In this document: one piece after another, positions 6,741 through 13,868 of the stretch
Numbering within the stretch: the stretch's first letter is position 1
How the letters are laid out: every line of letters begins with the position of its first letter
Assembly (NCBI GenBank): GCA_030691865.1
Contig: JAUYDL010000008.1
Location: forward strand, 1-21,024
Direction: 5' to 3'
DNA: 21,024 nucleotides
From: Candidatus Omnitrophota bacterium
GTDB taxonomy: Bacteria; Omnitrophota; Gorgyraeia; Gygaellales; Profunditerraquicolaceae
Made by a program: the position numbers and the translations under genes
The notes under the pieces: model-generated
What the model was told of the DNA's origin: nothing
The model's database searches: none
The model's input: the letters and a program-made list of their open reading frames with translations, nothing else

Positions 6741-7384
6741 AGCGTAAACTAAAACTGATATTTAAGCGGCTTTATTCTGTTTTTGGCCCGCAACATTGGT
6801 GGCCAGCGGATACTGTTTTTGAGATCATGGTAGGGGCAATTCTTACTCAGAATACTAATTGGTCCAATGTCCAGAAAGCGATTTTAGCCCTTAAAGAAAA
6901 AAAGCTCTTAAGTGCTCGCAAACTTTATCAGTTACCACGTAAGAAGCTTGCCGGTTTGATTAAAAGTGCAGGATATTATAATGTTAAATCCTTGAGGCTT
7001 AAAAGTTTCCTAAAATTTTTCTTTGATCGCTATGCGGCAAAGATCAAGCTTATGGACGCCCAGGATTTGAAAACTTTACGCGCGCAACTGTTAACCGTTA
7101 AAGGCATTGGACCGGAGACCGCCGATTCCATGCTGCTTTATGCTTTGAATAAACCTGTATTTGTCGTCGATGCATATACTAAAAGGATATTGGCCCGGCA
7201 CGGATTAATTAAGGCAGAAGCGGATTATTCTCAGTGTCAGGATATTTTTATGCGCAATCTCAAAAATGATGTGAAGCTGTTTGGCGAATATCATGCGTTA
7301 TTAGTAAAACTAGGCAAGGATTATTGCCGTAAGCAAAATCCTAAATGTGAAATTTGTCCCTTATGGTCAATAAAAAACGCCTGA
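6737..7384 (+). CDS. EndoIII-superfamily DNA glycosylase, MagIII-like
   Basis: A 215-residue HhH-GPD glycosylase. GAILTQNTNW near residues 33-42 is the family hallmark, and residues 120-150 hold the helix-hairpin-helix, with VKGIGPETAD followed by VVDAYTKRIL and the catalytic Asp145. The Lys used by true endonuclease III for its lyase step (GVGRKTA in Nth) is Glu127 here, so a monofunctional base glycosylase of the MagIII/3-methyladenine type is more likely than Nth. At the C-terminus Cys197, Cys204 and Cys207 match the start of the C-x6-C-x2-C-x5-C iron-sulfur loop, but the fourth position is Lys213, so the cluster motif is incomplete. The start overlaps the previous stop by 4 bp, and the 3' end overlaps the M20 gene. 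Confidence 0.85.
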   Translation: MKRKLKLIFKRLYSVFGPQHWWPADTVFEIMVGAILTQNTNWSNVQKAILALKEKKLLSARKLYQLPRKKLAGLIKSAGYYNVKSLRLKSFLKFFFDRYAAKIKLMDAQDLKTLRAQLLTVKGIGPETADSMLLYALNKPVFVVDAYTKRILARHGLIKAEADYSQCQDIFMRNLKNDVKLFGEYHALLVKLGKDYCRKQNPKCEICPLWSIKNA

Positions 7385-8487
7385 TAAAAACTATTCAAAA
7401 ATTAATTTCCCTGGATTCCCAGAATCCTCCCGGAGATGAGCGCAAAATTGCCGAGTTTGTAGGCAAATACTTAAAGGATTTAGGATTAAAAATTAAAACC
7501 TACGCATTTCGTAATAAAAGAGTCAATGTTTTGGCGACACTGGAAGGAAAAAAACGCCTAAAATCACTCCTGCTTACTCCGCATTTGGATACTGTTCCAG
7601 CCGGAACGAGCTGGAAGACCCCTGCGCTTTGCGCTAAAATTATCGGTAATAGAATCTATGGTTTAGGGGCTACAGATTGCAAGGGGAATTTAGCCAGCGC
7701 TTTAGAGGCAATTAATGCCATTGTTGAAGACGGCGTCAGGCTTGATTATGATTTAATTTTTGCGGCAACCGCCGATGAAGAAAGCGGTTCAGCCTTAGGC
7801 TTGATACCTCTACTTGAGCGTAAGCTTTTAAAGGCCGATGTTGCGGTTGTCTTGGATGCCGACGACTTTGAAATTGTAATCACGCAAAAAGGTCTGGTAC
7901 ATCTATTGGTACGGGTGGCCGGTTTAAAAGCACACGGCGCCTATCCTTGGTTAGGAGTTAATGCTATAGATCTGGCAGCTAAAATAATCATCGATCTTAA
8001 AACCAAACGCCAGCATTATGTTAAAAACAAATATCTGCGTCAGCCTACGATAAATGTGGGGACGATCAAGGGGGGAGATAAAGTTAATGTCGTCAGCGAC
8101 TGGTGTGAATTTGAACTGGATTTTAGATTCCTCCCCGGCTCCTCCGAGAAAGAAATCTTGCGTTTTTTGCGAAAGATAATTACTAAGTATACCGCAAATT
8201 ATAAAATTGAAATTCAGGGAGTTCAGCATCCTTATTATATTGATCCGGGCCATCCTTTGGTAACTAGTTTAGTTTCTGCGATGAAGAGCTTAAAAATTAA
8301 GCCGCGCATCAGTGGATCGGAGGGGGCAACGGTGACAACTTTTTTTAAAGCGATGAATATTCCGACCATTGCTACTGGTTTTGGCACAGAAGGTTGTGCG
8401 CACATCGCTGATGAGTATGCCTGCTTGGATAATTTGTATAATGGTGCGCAAGTTTTAGTAACTTTTTTAAAAGGATATAAATTTTGA
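7363..8487 (+). CDS. M20-family zinc metallopeptidase (ArgE/DapE/CPG2 type)
   Basis: A 374-residue amidohydrolase of the M20 family. Metal and catalytic residues are visible: PHLDTVP (His74, Asp76), GATDCKG with bridging Asp105, ADEES (general-base Glu139, ligand Glu140), the VVLDADD ligand region and the late CAHIADEY histidine. A lid/dimerisation domain sits in between, starting near LKAHGAYPWLGVNAIDLA. Substrates in this family are N-acylated amino acids or peptides; the sequence does not decide between ArgE, DapE and dipeptidase functions. The frame opens at TTG 7354, but ATG 7363 gives MVNKKRLIKTIQKLI, the usual family start, so I use it. The start lies inside the glycosylase gene (22-bp overlap), indicating co-translation. 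Confidence 0.85.
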   Translation: MVNKKRLIKTIQKLISLDSQNPPGDERKIAEFVGKYLKDLGLKIKTYAFRNKRVNVLATLEGKKRLKSLLLTPHLDTVPAGTSWKTPALCAKIIGNRIYGLGATDCKGNLASALEAINAIVEDGVRLDYDLIFAATADEESGSALGLIPLLERKLLKADVAVVLDADDFEIVITQKGLVHLLVRVAGLKAHGAYPWLGVNAIDLAAKIIIDLKTKRQHYVKNKYLRQPTINVGTIKGGDKVNVVSDWCEFELDFRFLPGSSEKEILRFLRKIITKYTANYKIEIQGVQHPYYIDPGHPLVTSLVSAMKSLKIKPRISGSEGATVTTFFKAMNIPTIATGFGTEGCAHIADEYACLDNLYNGAQVLVTFLKGYKF

Positions 8488-8517
8488 GCACCTTGGCTTT
8501 AAATCGCACACGGGTGC

Positions 8518-8580
8518 GTACCGGCCTGCCCGATAAGGCTGGGTACAGGCGAAATCCTTGCGAGTGAAACGAGCAAGGAT
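8518..8580. repeat. Two adjacent stem-loops between M20 and PAC2 genes
   Basis: Stem one: GTACCGGCCT (8518-8527) pairs with AGGCTGGGTAC (8536-8546) allowing one bulge and one G-T pair. Stem two: ATCCTTGC (8554-8561) pairs perfectly with GCAAGGAT (8573-8580), loop 11 nt. They occupy most of the 117-bp gap, which follows a long gene cluster; no T-run follows either. Possible transcript end, processing site or palindromic element. Confidence 0.5.
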
Positions 8581-8604
8581 CAATATATAATACAAGGAGA
8601 GAAC

Positions 8605-9594
8605 ATGGATGCTTTAATCATTACTAAAAAACCTCGACTCAAGAAACCTTATCTTATTGTTGCTTGGCCGGGAATGGGTGAAGTGGCATTTAAAGCCGCA
8701 GAATATTTGATTCAGGAGCTTAAAGCGCAAGAATTCGCCCGGATTATCCCGGATGAATTTTTTTATCTGACCGGAAGCTTTATTTCAGCCGGAATATTAG
8801 AAGTCCCTCTCCTTCCTCAGGGGAAATTCTATTATTGGAAAAATCCCGCTACAAAAGGCGTCATCTCCGGCAAAAATGATTTAGTTATTTTTTTAAGTAA
8901 TGCTCAGCCGGATCTATCCAAGGCAGATAGTTATGCCAAGATAATTATCGGCCTGGCCAAGGATCTAGGCGTAGAGTCAATCGTGAGTTTTGCTTCTATG
9001 CCCCAGGCTACTGATCATACCCGGGATTCCGGAATTTGGTATGCCGCTACAGATCAGAAAATAAAAGAAAGTTTAAAGAAATATAATTTTGCGGCTTTAG
9101 TGGATGGCCAGATCAGCGGGATGAATGGTTTATTTTTAGGCATCGCCAAGAAGGCGGGATTAAAAGGATTCTGTCTGTTGGGGGAGATTCCTCTTTATAC
9201 CATACAGATTGAAAATCCCAAGGCTTCAGCAGCGGTACTTTCGGCTTTAGGAAAAATATTGAATATTCAGATAAATGTAGCGCCGTTAAAAGAGCAGGCA
9301 CAGGCGATGGAAAATGAAATTAATAAATTGCTGGAGTATTTGAAGCTGGGTAGCGCCGGGGTATCGGCCCCTATCGGCGAGGAAGAGGTGGAGTTAATCA
9401 AAAAAACTTTAAGCCAGCTTACCAACTTGCCTGTTTCGGTAAAAGAAAAGATTGAGAAACTTTTCCAGGAAAGCCGCTTGGATATCGCCAAGGCTAAAGA
9501 ATTAAAAGTCCAGCTGGATAAGTGGAATGTTTATAAGGAGTATGAAGATAAATTTCTGGATCTTTTTAGAAAGAATACAGATAAAGGTAATTAG
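8605..9594 (+). CDS. PAC2-family protein
   Basis: A 329-residue protein. Residues about 1-235 match the PAC2 (proteasome assembly chaperone 2-like, COG2047) fold: LIVAWPGMGEVAFKAAEYLI at the N-terminus, VIFLSNAQPDL, VESIVSFASMPQATDHT, LVDGQISGMNGLFLGIAKKAG and GFCLLGEIPLY, the order seen in archaeal and bacterial members. The C-terminal 90 residues are helical and charged, perhaps a coiled coil or lid. In eukaryotes and archaea the family is linked to proteasome assembly; bacterial members are poorly understood and no proteasome gene is seen in the window. ATG 8605 follows AAGGAG at 8594-8599. The gene is followed 4 bp later by the HAD gene. Confidence 0.85.
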   Translation: MDALIITKKPRLKKPYLIVAWPGMGEVAFKAAEYLIQELKAQEFARIIPDEFFYLTGSFISAGILEVPLLPQGKFYYWKNPATKGVISGKNDLVIFLSNAQPDLSKADSYAKIIIGLAKDLGVESIVSFASMPQATDHTRDSGIWYAATDQKIKESLKKYNFAALVDGQISGMNGLFLGIAKKAGLKGFCLLGEIPLYTIQIENPKASAAVLSALGKILNIQINVAPLKEQAQAMENEINKLLEYLKLGSAGVSAPIGEEEVELIKKTLSQLTNLPVSVKEKIEKLFQESRLDIAKAKELKVQLDKWNVYKEYEDKFLDLFRKNTDKGN

Positions 9595-9598
9595 TCTA

Positions 9599-10246
9599 AT
9601 GAGCCAAGCGATTAAGGTTTTGCTTTTTGATTTGGGTAGGGTTCTGGTGGATTTTGATCATTTAAGATCAGCACAGAGGATATCGGTTTTTTGTTCTAAG
9701 ACTCCGCGCCAGATCTATGATCTTTTTTTTGAATCTGGCGCAACCATTGCCTTTGAAGCCGGAAAAATAACACCGGAGGATTTTTATCTTCAGGTTAAAC
9801 AGATGCTGGATCTGAAGCTTAGCTATGATTCGTTTGAGCCGATTTGGAATGATATATTTTTCTTAAGTGCAAAGAACCGCTCGGTTTTTGGCTTAGTAAA
9901 TGCCTTACGCGCTAACTATAAAATAGCGATGATTTCTAACATAAATATCCTGCACTATGAGTATTTAAAGAAAAATTTTCCGGTATTCGGAGTTTTTGAT
10001 AAAGTTTTTCTTTCCTTTCAATTGGGTCTAATTAAGCCGGATAAAAAAATCTATAATCGGGTTATCCGGGATCTAGGAGTCCGCCCGCAAGAAATATTTT
10101 ATACTGATGACCGTCCGGAATTAGTGGAGAGCGCAAAATCTTTGGGCATTAGAGGTTGTGTTTTTACTAAATTTGGCCAATTAATCAGCGACCTTGGGGA
10201 TAGCGGAATAACTTTTTTACCGCAAGAAAAAATTCGTCCGCTTTAG
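9599..10246 (+). CDS. HAD-superfamily phosphatase (YihX-like)
   Basis: A 215-residue haloacid-dehalogenase-type hydrolase. Motif I is LLFDLGRVLVDFD (nucleophile Asp11; the usual +2 Asp is Gly13, as in the YihX branch). Motif II is MISNIN, motif III is the Lys in LGLIKPDKKIY, and motif IV is FYTDDRPELVESA. A helical cap is inserted after motif I. The most similar group I recognise is the glucose-1-phosphatase/YihX branch; the true substrate cannot be read off. The frame is open back to 9527, but those 24 codons lie inside the PAC2 gene. ATG 9599, with AAAGGTAA shortly upstream and the DLG motif at the normal distance, is the better start. Confidence 0.85.
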   Translation: MSQAIKVLLFDLGRVLVDFDHLRSAQRISVFCSKTPRQIYDLFFESGATIAFEAGKITPEDFYLQVKQMLDLKLSYDSFEPIWNDIFFLSAKNRSVFGLVNALRANYKIAMISNINILHYEYLKKNFPVFGVFDKVFLSFQLGLIKPDKKIYNRVIRDLGVRPQEIFYTDDRPELVESAKSLGIRGCVFTKFGQLISDLGDSGITFLPQEKIRPL

Positions 10247-10337
10247 TTTTATAAAATATAGTATCCTGACCCTAAAAAACCACATCTTCCGGCGATAAAA
10301 TTAAAAACACCGCATTGTGTATTTAAGCAAAAAATAC

Positions 10338-10366
10338 TTGACAATGTCAATATATTGTGGTAAAAA
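10338..10366 (+). promoter_or_regulatory. Strong sigma70-type promoter with overlapping palindrome
   Basis: A perfect TTGACA (10338-10343) is followed after 17 nt by TAAAAA (10361-10366). The -35 box is one half of the palindrome TTGACAATGTCAA (10338-10350), a possible operator for a dimeric regulator. Expected start of transcription is near 10373, and the only feature downstream before the terminator is the short unit at 10373-10487. Confidence 0.5.
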
Positions 10367-10372
10367 AAGAGC

Positions 10373-10487
10373 ATAGCTACTATATTTTGCGTAAAATTTA
10401 TTGGAGGTTTATAACTAAGTTGGAAAAAATTGGATAGATGCTTAAGGGCCCATGGCAAAGTAATTGAAAGTGGGCCCTTATTTTTTT
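10373..10487 (+). ncRNA. Candidate small RNA (about 115 nt)
   Basis: The segment runs from the predicted transcription start to the end of the T-run of a strong terminator. It has no convincing ORF: only a 5-codon TTG frame (10420-10437) and a 9-codon ATG frame (10438-10467), both running towards or into the terminator, although GGAGG stands at 10403-10407. Three GGA triplets occur in otherwise A/T-rich, probably unpaired sequence (10403-10405, 10422-10424, 10432-10434), each preceded by TT, the motif type bound by CsrA/RsmA proteins. It could be a regulatory RNA, a CsrA-binding RNA or a leader with a very short peptide. I recognise no known RNA family. The evidence is promoter plus terminator architecture only. 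Confidence 0.4.
10443..10487 (+). terminator. Strong intrinsic terminator
   Basis: TAAGGGCCC (10443-10451) pairs perfectly with GGGCCCTTA (10472-10480), loop 20 nt, followed by seven T (10481-10487). The T-run is only on the + strand side, which fixes the direction. It separates the short unit from the ATP-grasp operon, about 100 bp downstream. Confidence 0.75.
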
Positions 10488-10499
10488 ATTGAGCGGATA

Positions 10500-10546
10500 A
10501 CCCCGCTTCTTGCGGAGCTTTGCGAAGCAAGGCGGAGCAGCGGGGT
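10500..10546. repeat. Nested GC-rich stem-loop upstream of ATP-grasp operon
   Basis: The outer stem ACCCCGCT (10500-10507) pairs with AGCGGGGT (10539-10546). Inside it CTTGC (10509-10513) pairs with GCAAG (10527-10531). It resembles in composition the palindromes at 2147-2179, 8518-8580 and 199-360. It lies 45 bp before the start of the first ligase and may be part of its leader or a repeated element. Confidence 0.5.
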
Positions 10547-10591
10547 AGACAACTGACATTTTACCAGGCGCAATAGAGCGAGTACATAATT

Positions 10592-11581
10592 ATGAAAACA
10601 GTTGGTTTAACCTACGATTTAAAGACAGATTATAAGTTTAAAAAGAATGATCCATTGGATGCCAATGCGGAATTTGATCATCCAGATACAATTGATGTTA
10701 TTGCTGAGGCTATTGCTGCAAATGGTTTTAGGGTAAAGAAAATTGGCAATGCTGCTAATCTTTTGGAAATAATTGATAATTTAGGGGTAGATATTGTTTT
10801 TAATATTTCTGAAGGGCTTACTGGTAGAAATCGTGAATCCCAAGTGCCCATTTTACTTGAAATGGCCGGGGTTCCTTTTGTGGGAGCAGATGCCTTAACT
10901 TTAGGGCTTGCTCTGGATAAGGTGATGGCGAAGAAAATTTTTATTGCCGAAGGAATCCCCACTCCTAAATTTTTTGAAGTTAGCTCTGTTTTAGGCCTGA
11001 TTAATCAGGATCACTGTGAGTTCCCCTTAATTGTTAAGCCGCGTTTTGAAGGTTCATCCAAGGGGTTAAGTGAAAGTTCACGCGTAGAAAATATGGATGA
11101 ACTTAAGAAACAAGTAGATTTTATCGTTAAAACCTATAACCAGCCTGCCCTAGTTGAAGAATTTATCTCCGGACAGGAATTTACGGTGGCGATCGTCGGC
11201 AATGAAAATCCCGAAGTGATGCCGGTGGTGCAGATAAAAATAGACGGAAAGTTAAAATTAAATGACAAATTTTACACCTTTGCGCGGATTACTTCTGACC
11301 GGTTAGAGTATATCTGTCCGGCCAAGATTACCAGCGACTTAAAGAAAAAGCTGGATGATCTGGCTTTAAAGGTTTATCGCGCTGTTGAGTGCCGGGATTT
11401 TGGCAGAGTCGATTTTCGAGTTGATAATAACGGCAATCCTCATGTCTTAGAGATAAATCCGTTACCTTCTTTATCTACGGAAGATGTTTTTATGCTTTTG
11501 GCTAAAAATATCGGCATTACCTATGAACAAATGGTGGGTAAGATCTTAAATAGCGCCATGGTCAGGAATAGATTAAATTAA
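10592..11581 (+). CDS. D-Ala-D-Ala ligase-like ATP-grasp enzyme (first copy)
   Basis: A 329-residue ATP-grasp carboxylate-amine ligase. Ddl-type features: IVFNISEGLTGRNRESQVP in the N-terminal domain, the ATP-binding FPLIVKPRFEGSSKG and ALVEEFISGQEFTV, and the Mg-binding end DFGRVDFRVD with HVLEINPLPSLS. The N-terminus (VGLTYDLKTD) lacks the GGxSxEHEVS sequence of canonical Ddl that holds the first D-alanine, so the amino-acid substrate may differ. Public annotation of such proteins as D-Ala-D-Ala ligase should be read as family level only. It is cytoplasmic. The stop TAA directly abuts the ATG of the second copy. No strong ribosome site is seen before ATG 10592 (weak AGAGCGAG). Confidence 0.8.
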   Translation: MKTVGLTYDLKTDYKFKKNDPLDANAEFDHPDTIDVIAEAIAANGFRVKKIGNAANLLEIIDNLGVDIVFNISEGLTGRNRESQVPILLEMAGVPFVGADALTLGLALDKVMAKKIFIAEGIPTPKFFEVSSVLGLINQDHCEFPLIVKPRFEGSSKGLSESSRVENMDELKKQVDFIVKTYNQPALVEEFISGQEFTVAIVGNENPEVMPVVQIKIDGKLKLNDKFYTFARITSDRLEYICPAKITSDLKKKLDDLALKVYRAVECRDFGRVDFRVDNNGNPHVLEINPLPSLSTEDVFMLLAKNIGITYEQMVGKILNSAMVRNRLN

Positions 11582-12583
11582 ATGCGCGTTGCCTTGACTT
11601 ATAATTTAAAAAAGAAAGACCCTCTGAAGCCGGCGGATTATTTTTCTGAATATGATTCCGAGGAGACGATTAATTCCGTGGTTCTGGCGCTTAAAACCAA
11701 AGGGCATTCGGTGGAGGCCATTGATGTGGAGTACCCGGCCTTATTTTCCTATTTTAAAAAAAATCGCGTGGATATGGTATTTAATATTGCCGAAGGAAAA
11801 CACGGCCGCTTCCGCGAAAGTGAGGTACCGGCGGTATTAGATTATTTAAATATACCTTATACTGGTTCAGACACTTTTTCTTTAGCTTTGGCATTAAACA
11901 AGACATTGACTAAAAAGATCCTTAAGGCAGAGAATATTCCCACTCCTAATTTTCAGCTTTTTGTAAAGGGGGATGAGGTATTGAATCCGGATTTAAAATT
12001 TCCTCTGATTGTTAAGCCTAATTGTGAAGGGTCAGCAAAAGGCATTAACAAAACAAATGTCGTGAATAATCCGGCGGACCTTCAGATTAAGGTTAAGGAG
12101 TGTATTAATATCTACCGGCAGGAGGCTTTGGTTGAGGAGTTTATCGAGGGTAAAGAGCTGACGGTAGGTATTCTGGAAAATGGTAAAACGCGCGTGTTGC
12201 CGATTTTAGAGATTGATTTCTCTAATTGTAAAAAAAGCGGAGAATATTTTTATTCCTGGAAGATGAAAGAATTCCAGGGTAATAGTGAGCTGGGGTTGGT
12301 TCCTGAATTCCATTGCCCGGCTAGACTAGATAAGGATATAGAAGAAAAAGTAAAGGATGTTGTTTTGCGTACACACCGGGCTGTGGGTTGTTTGGATATT
12401 TCGCGTACGGATATCCGTTTGGATAAGAATAATGTGCCTTATGTCTTAGAGATCAATCCCCTGCCGGGGCTAGATCCCAAAGAATCTAATTTCCCGATCA
12501 TGGCTTATGCTGCCGGGATGAAATATGAAGATCTTATTGAGGCCATACTCATCAGCGCCTCGGAAAGGAAAAGGCTGAATTGA
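11582..12583 (+). CDS. D-Ala-D-Ala ligase-like ATP-grasp enzyme (second copy)
   Basis: A 333-residue paralogue of the preceding protein, most likely a tandem duplicate that has diverged. Shared positions include MVFNIAEGKHGRFRESEVP, FPLIVKPNCEGSAKG, ALVEEFIEGKELTV, CLDISRTDIRLD and YVLEINPLPGLDP. The section between the two ATP-grasp halves differs: this copy carries a longer insert (DFSNCKKSGEYFYSWKMKEF) where copy one has IKIDGKLKLNDKFYTFARI. That is the region forming the acceptor-site loop in Ddl, so the two may use different substrates or act in sequence. Like copy one it lacks the canonical Ddl N-terminal EHEVS motif. The stop TGA overlaps the start TTG of the kamA-like gene (TTGA). Confidence 0.8.
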   Translation: MRVALTYNLKKKDPLKPADYFSEYDSEETINSVVLALKTKGHSVEAIDVEYPALFSYFKKNRVDMVFNIAEGKHGRFRESEVPAVLDYLNIPYTGSDTFSLALALNKTLTKKILKAENIPTPNFQLFVKGDEVLNPDLKFPLIVKPNCEGSAKGINKTNVVNNPADLQIKVKECINIYRQEALVEEFIEGKELTVGILENGKTRVLPILEIDFSNCKKSGEYFYSWKMKEFQGNSELGLVPEFHCPARLDKDIEEKVKDVVLRTHRAVGCLDISRTDIRLDKNNVPYVLEINPLPGLDPKESNFPIMAYAAGMKYEDLIEAILISASERKRLN

Positions 12584-13767
12584 ATAACCCCGTAAGCTTA
12601 GAAAACCAAAAAGTGCAGATTGAGGCACCAGTTATTTGTCGGCCTCCCAAACGTTCTCGAGATTATCAGCAGATTGCTCTTTACAAAGATGTTAATCCCT
12701 TGGATTGGGAAGATTGGCATTGGCAGCTCGAGCACAGAATCCGCACCAAAGAAGAATTAGTTCAGATTATTAAACTTACTCCGGAAGAGGAGAAGGGCAT
12801 TGATAAAGCCAAGGGCAGGTTAGCCATGGCGATTACTCCTTATTGGGCAAGCCAGATTGATGCTGAAGATCCAAATTGCCCCATCAGAAGGCAATCTGTT
12901 CCGGTAAATGATGAATTTTCTATTTCTCCCCATGAAATGGCTGATCCATGTGCCGAAGACCGGGATTCTCCTGTGCCGCATTTGGTACACCGTTATCCGG
13001 ATAGGGTCCTGTTATTATCTACGGAGCATTGCGCGATGTATTGCCGGCATTGTACCCGCCGGCGTTTAGTTGGGGATCATGAAGAAAAAGATCTTAATCC
13101 GGAAACTAAATTTGACGCAGCTATAGAGTATATTAAATCCAACCGCAAGATAAGGGATGTATTAATTTCCGGAGGCGACCCGCTTACTTTGGAAGACGAA
13201 GTATTAGAGTCTTTAATTTCAAAAATTCGCGCGATATCACATGTTGAATTACTAAGGATCGGTACGCGTATCCCGGTAACTTTGCCGCAACGGATTACTG
13301 AAAAGTTAGTCCAGATGCTTAAAAAATATTCACCGATCTGGATGAGCATTCATTTTAATCATCCTAAAGAGATCACTAAGCGTTGTAAAAATGCTTGTGA
13401 TATGCTTACTGAAAGCGGCATACCTTTAGGCAGTCAATCCGTGTTGCTTAAGGGGATTAACGATCGGCCATTTATTATGAAACGCCTGATGCATGATCTT
13501 TTACAGATCAGGGTAAGGCCGTATTACATTTATCAGTGTGATCCGGTCAGGGGCACACAGCATTTCCGTACTCCGGTAGCCACCGGAATAAATATTATTG
13601 AAAAATTACGCGGCCACACCTCTGGTTATGCTGTCCCGACCTATGTTATCGACGGCCCGGGCGGCGGCGGAAAAATCCCTGTGGGGCCAAATTATATTCT
13701 TTCTCAGGCCAAGGGTAAATATGTATTGCGCAATTACAAGGGCAAGATTTACACCTACCTGGAATAA
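12580..13767 (+). CDS. KamA-family radical SAM aminomutase (lysine 2,3-aminomutase-like)
   Basis: A 395-residue radical SAM, PLP-dependent enzyme. The cluster motif is CAMYCRHC (Cys151, Cys155, Cys158). The PLP lysine is Lys365 in DGPGGGGKIP. Asp321 (YQCDPVRG) and Asp358 (VIDGPGGGG) correspond to the two aspartates that bind the side-chain amino group of lysine in clostridial lysine 2,3-aminomutase, whereas glutamate 2,3-aminomutases have other residues there. L-lysine to L-beta-lysine is therefore the likely reaction. The protein stops at about VLRNYKGKIYTYLE and lacks the zinc-binding cysteine tail of the clostridial enzyme. TTG 12580 is preceded by AAAGGAAAAGG at 5-nt spacing and overlaps the previous stop. 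No abl acetyltransferase follows, so beta-lysine is probably not made as acetyl-lysine osmolyte here. Confidence 0.85.
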   Translation: MNNPVSLENQKVQIEAPVICRPPKRSRDYQQIALYKDVNPLDWEDWHWQLEHRIRTKEELVQIIKLTPEEEKGIDKAKGRLAMAITPYWASQIDAEDPNCPIRRQSVPVNDEFSISPHEMADPCAEDRDSPVPHLVHRYPDRVLLLSTEHCAMYCRHCTRRRLVGDHEEKDLNPETKFDAAIEYIKSNRKIRDVLISGGDPLTLEDEVLESLISKIRAISHVELLRIGTRIPVTLPQRITEKLVQMLKKYSPIWMSIHFNHPKEITKRCKNACDMLTESGIPLGSQSVLLKGINDRPFIMKRLMHDLLQIRVRPYYIYQCDPVRGTQHFRTPVATGINIIEKLRGHTSGYAVPTYVIDGPGGGGKIPVGPNYILSQAKGKYVLRNYKGKIYTYLE

Positions 13768-13787
13768 TTTTTTAGTTATTGAAATAA

Positions 13788-13844
13788 AGGGGACGGTTCT
13801 GTTTTTCAATCAAATCAGGCGGCGGAAAAATAGAACCGTCCCCT
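13788..13844. repeat. GGGGACGGTTCT palindrome, copy 1
   Basis: AGGGGACGGTTCT (13788-13800) is exactly reverse-complementary to 13832-13844. The stem extends by one G-T pair and five A-T pairs (13802-13806 with 13826-13830), leaving a 19-nt loop. It lies between the kamA-like stop and the YchF-like start. The right edge continues with AGATTTTAA, as in copy 2. I know similar GGGGACGGTTCTGTTT repeats from environmental bacterial genomes, where they look like REP-type elements mobilised in trans; no transposase is present in the window. Confidence 0.8.
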
Positions 13845-13868
13845 AGATTTTAAGAAAGAAGGTGTTAG

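Larger units (their letters stand above)
10247..10591. other. Intergenic region with a small transcription unit and hairpin
   Basis: No protein gene is supported in this 345-bp gap. It contains a strong promoter (10338-10366), a perfect terminator (10443-10487) and, further on, a GC-rich stem-loop (10500-10546), each listed separately. An open frame on the minus strand (10249-10458) crosses the promoter and terminator, has no ribosome site and no recognisable domain, and is rejected. Confidence 0.7.

Noticed and set aside
8586..8591. TATAAT before the PAC2 gene as a promoter -10
   Set aside because: It lies only 14 nt before the ATG and would start transcription within the ribosome site; no -35 is found at 16-18 nt.
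10249..10458. 69-codon open frame on the minus strand
   Set aside because: It crosses the + strand promoter and terminator stem, lacks a ribosome site and shows no domain.
10438..10467. Nine-codon ATG frame as a leader peptide with attenuation of the ATP-grasp operon
   Set aside because: There is no regulatory codon run, no alternative antiterminator stem that I can find, and the next gene starts over 100 bp after the terminator; kept only as a remark under the small RNA.
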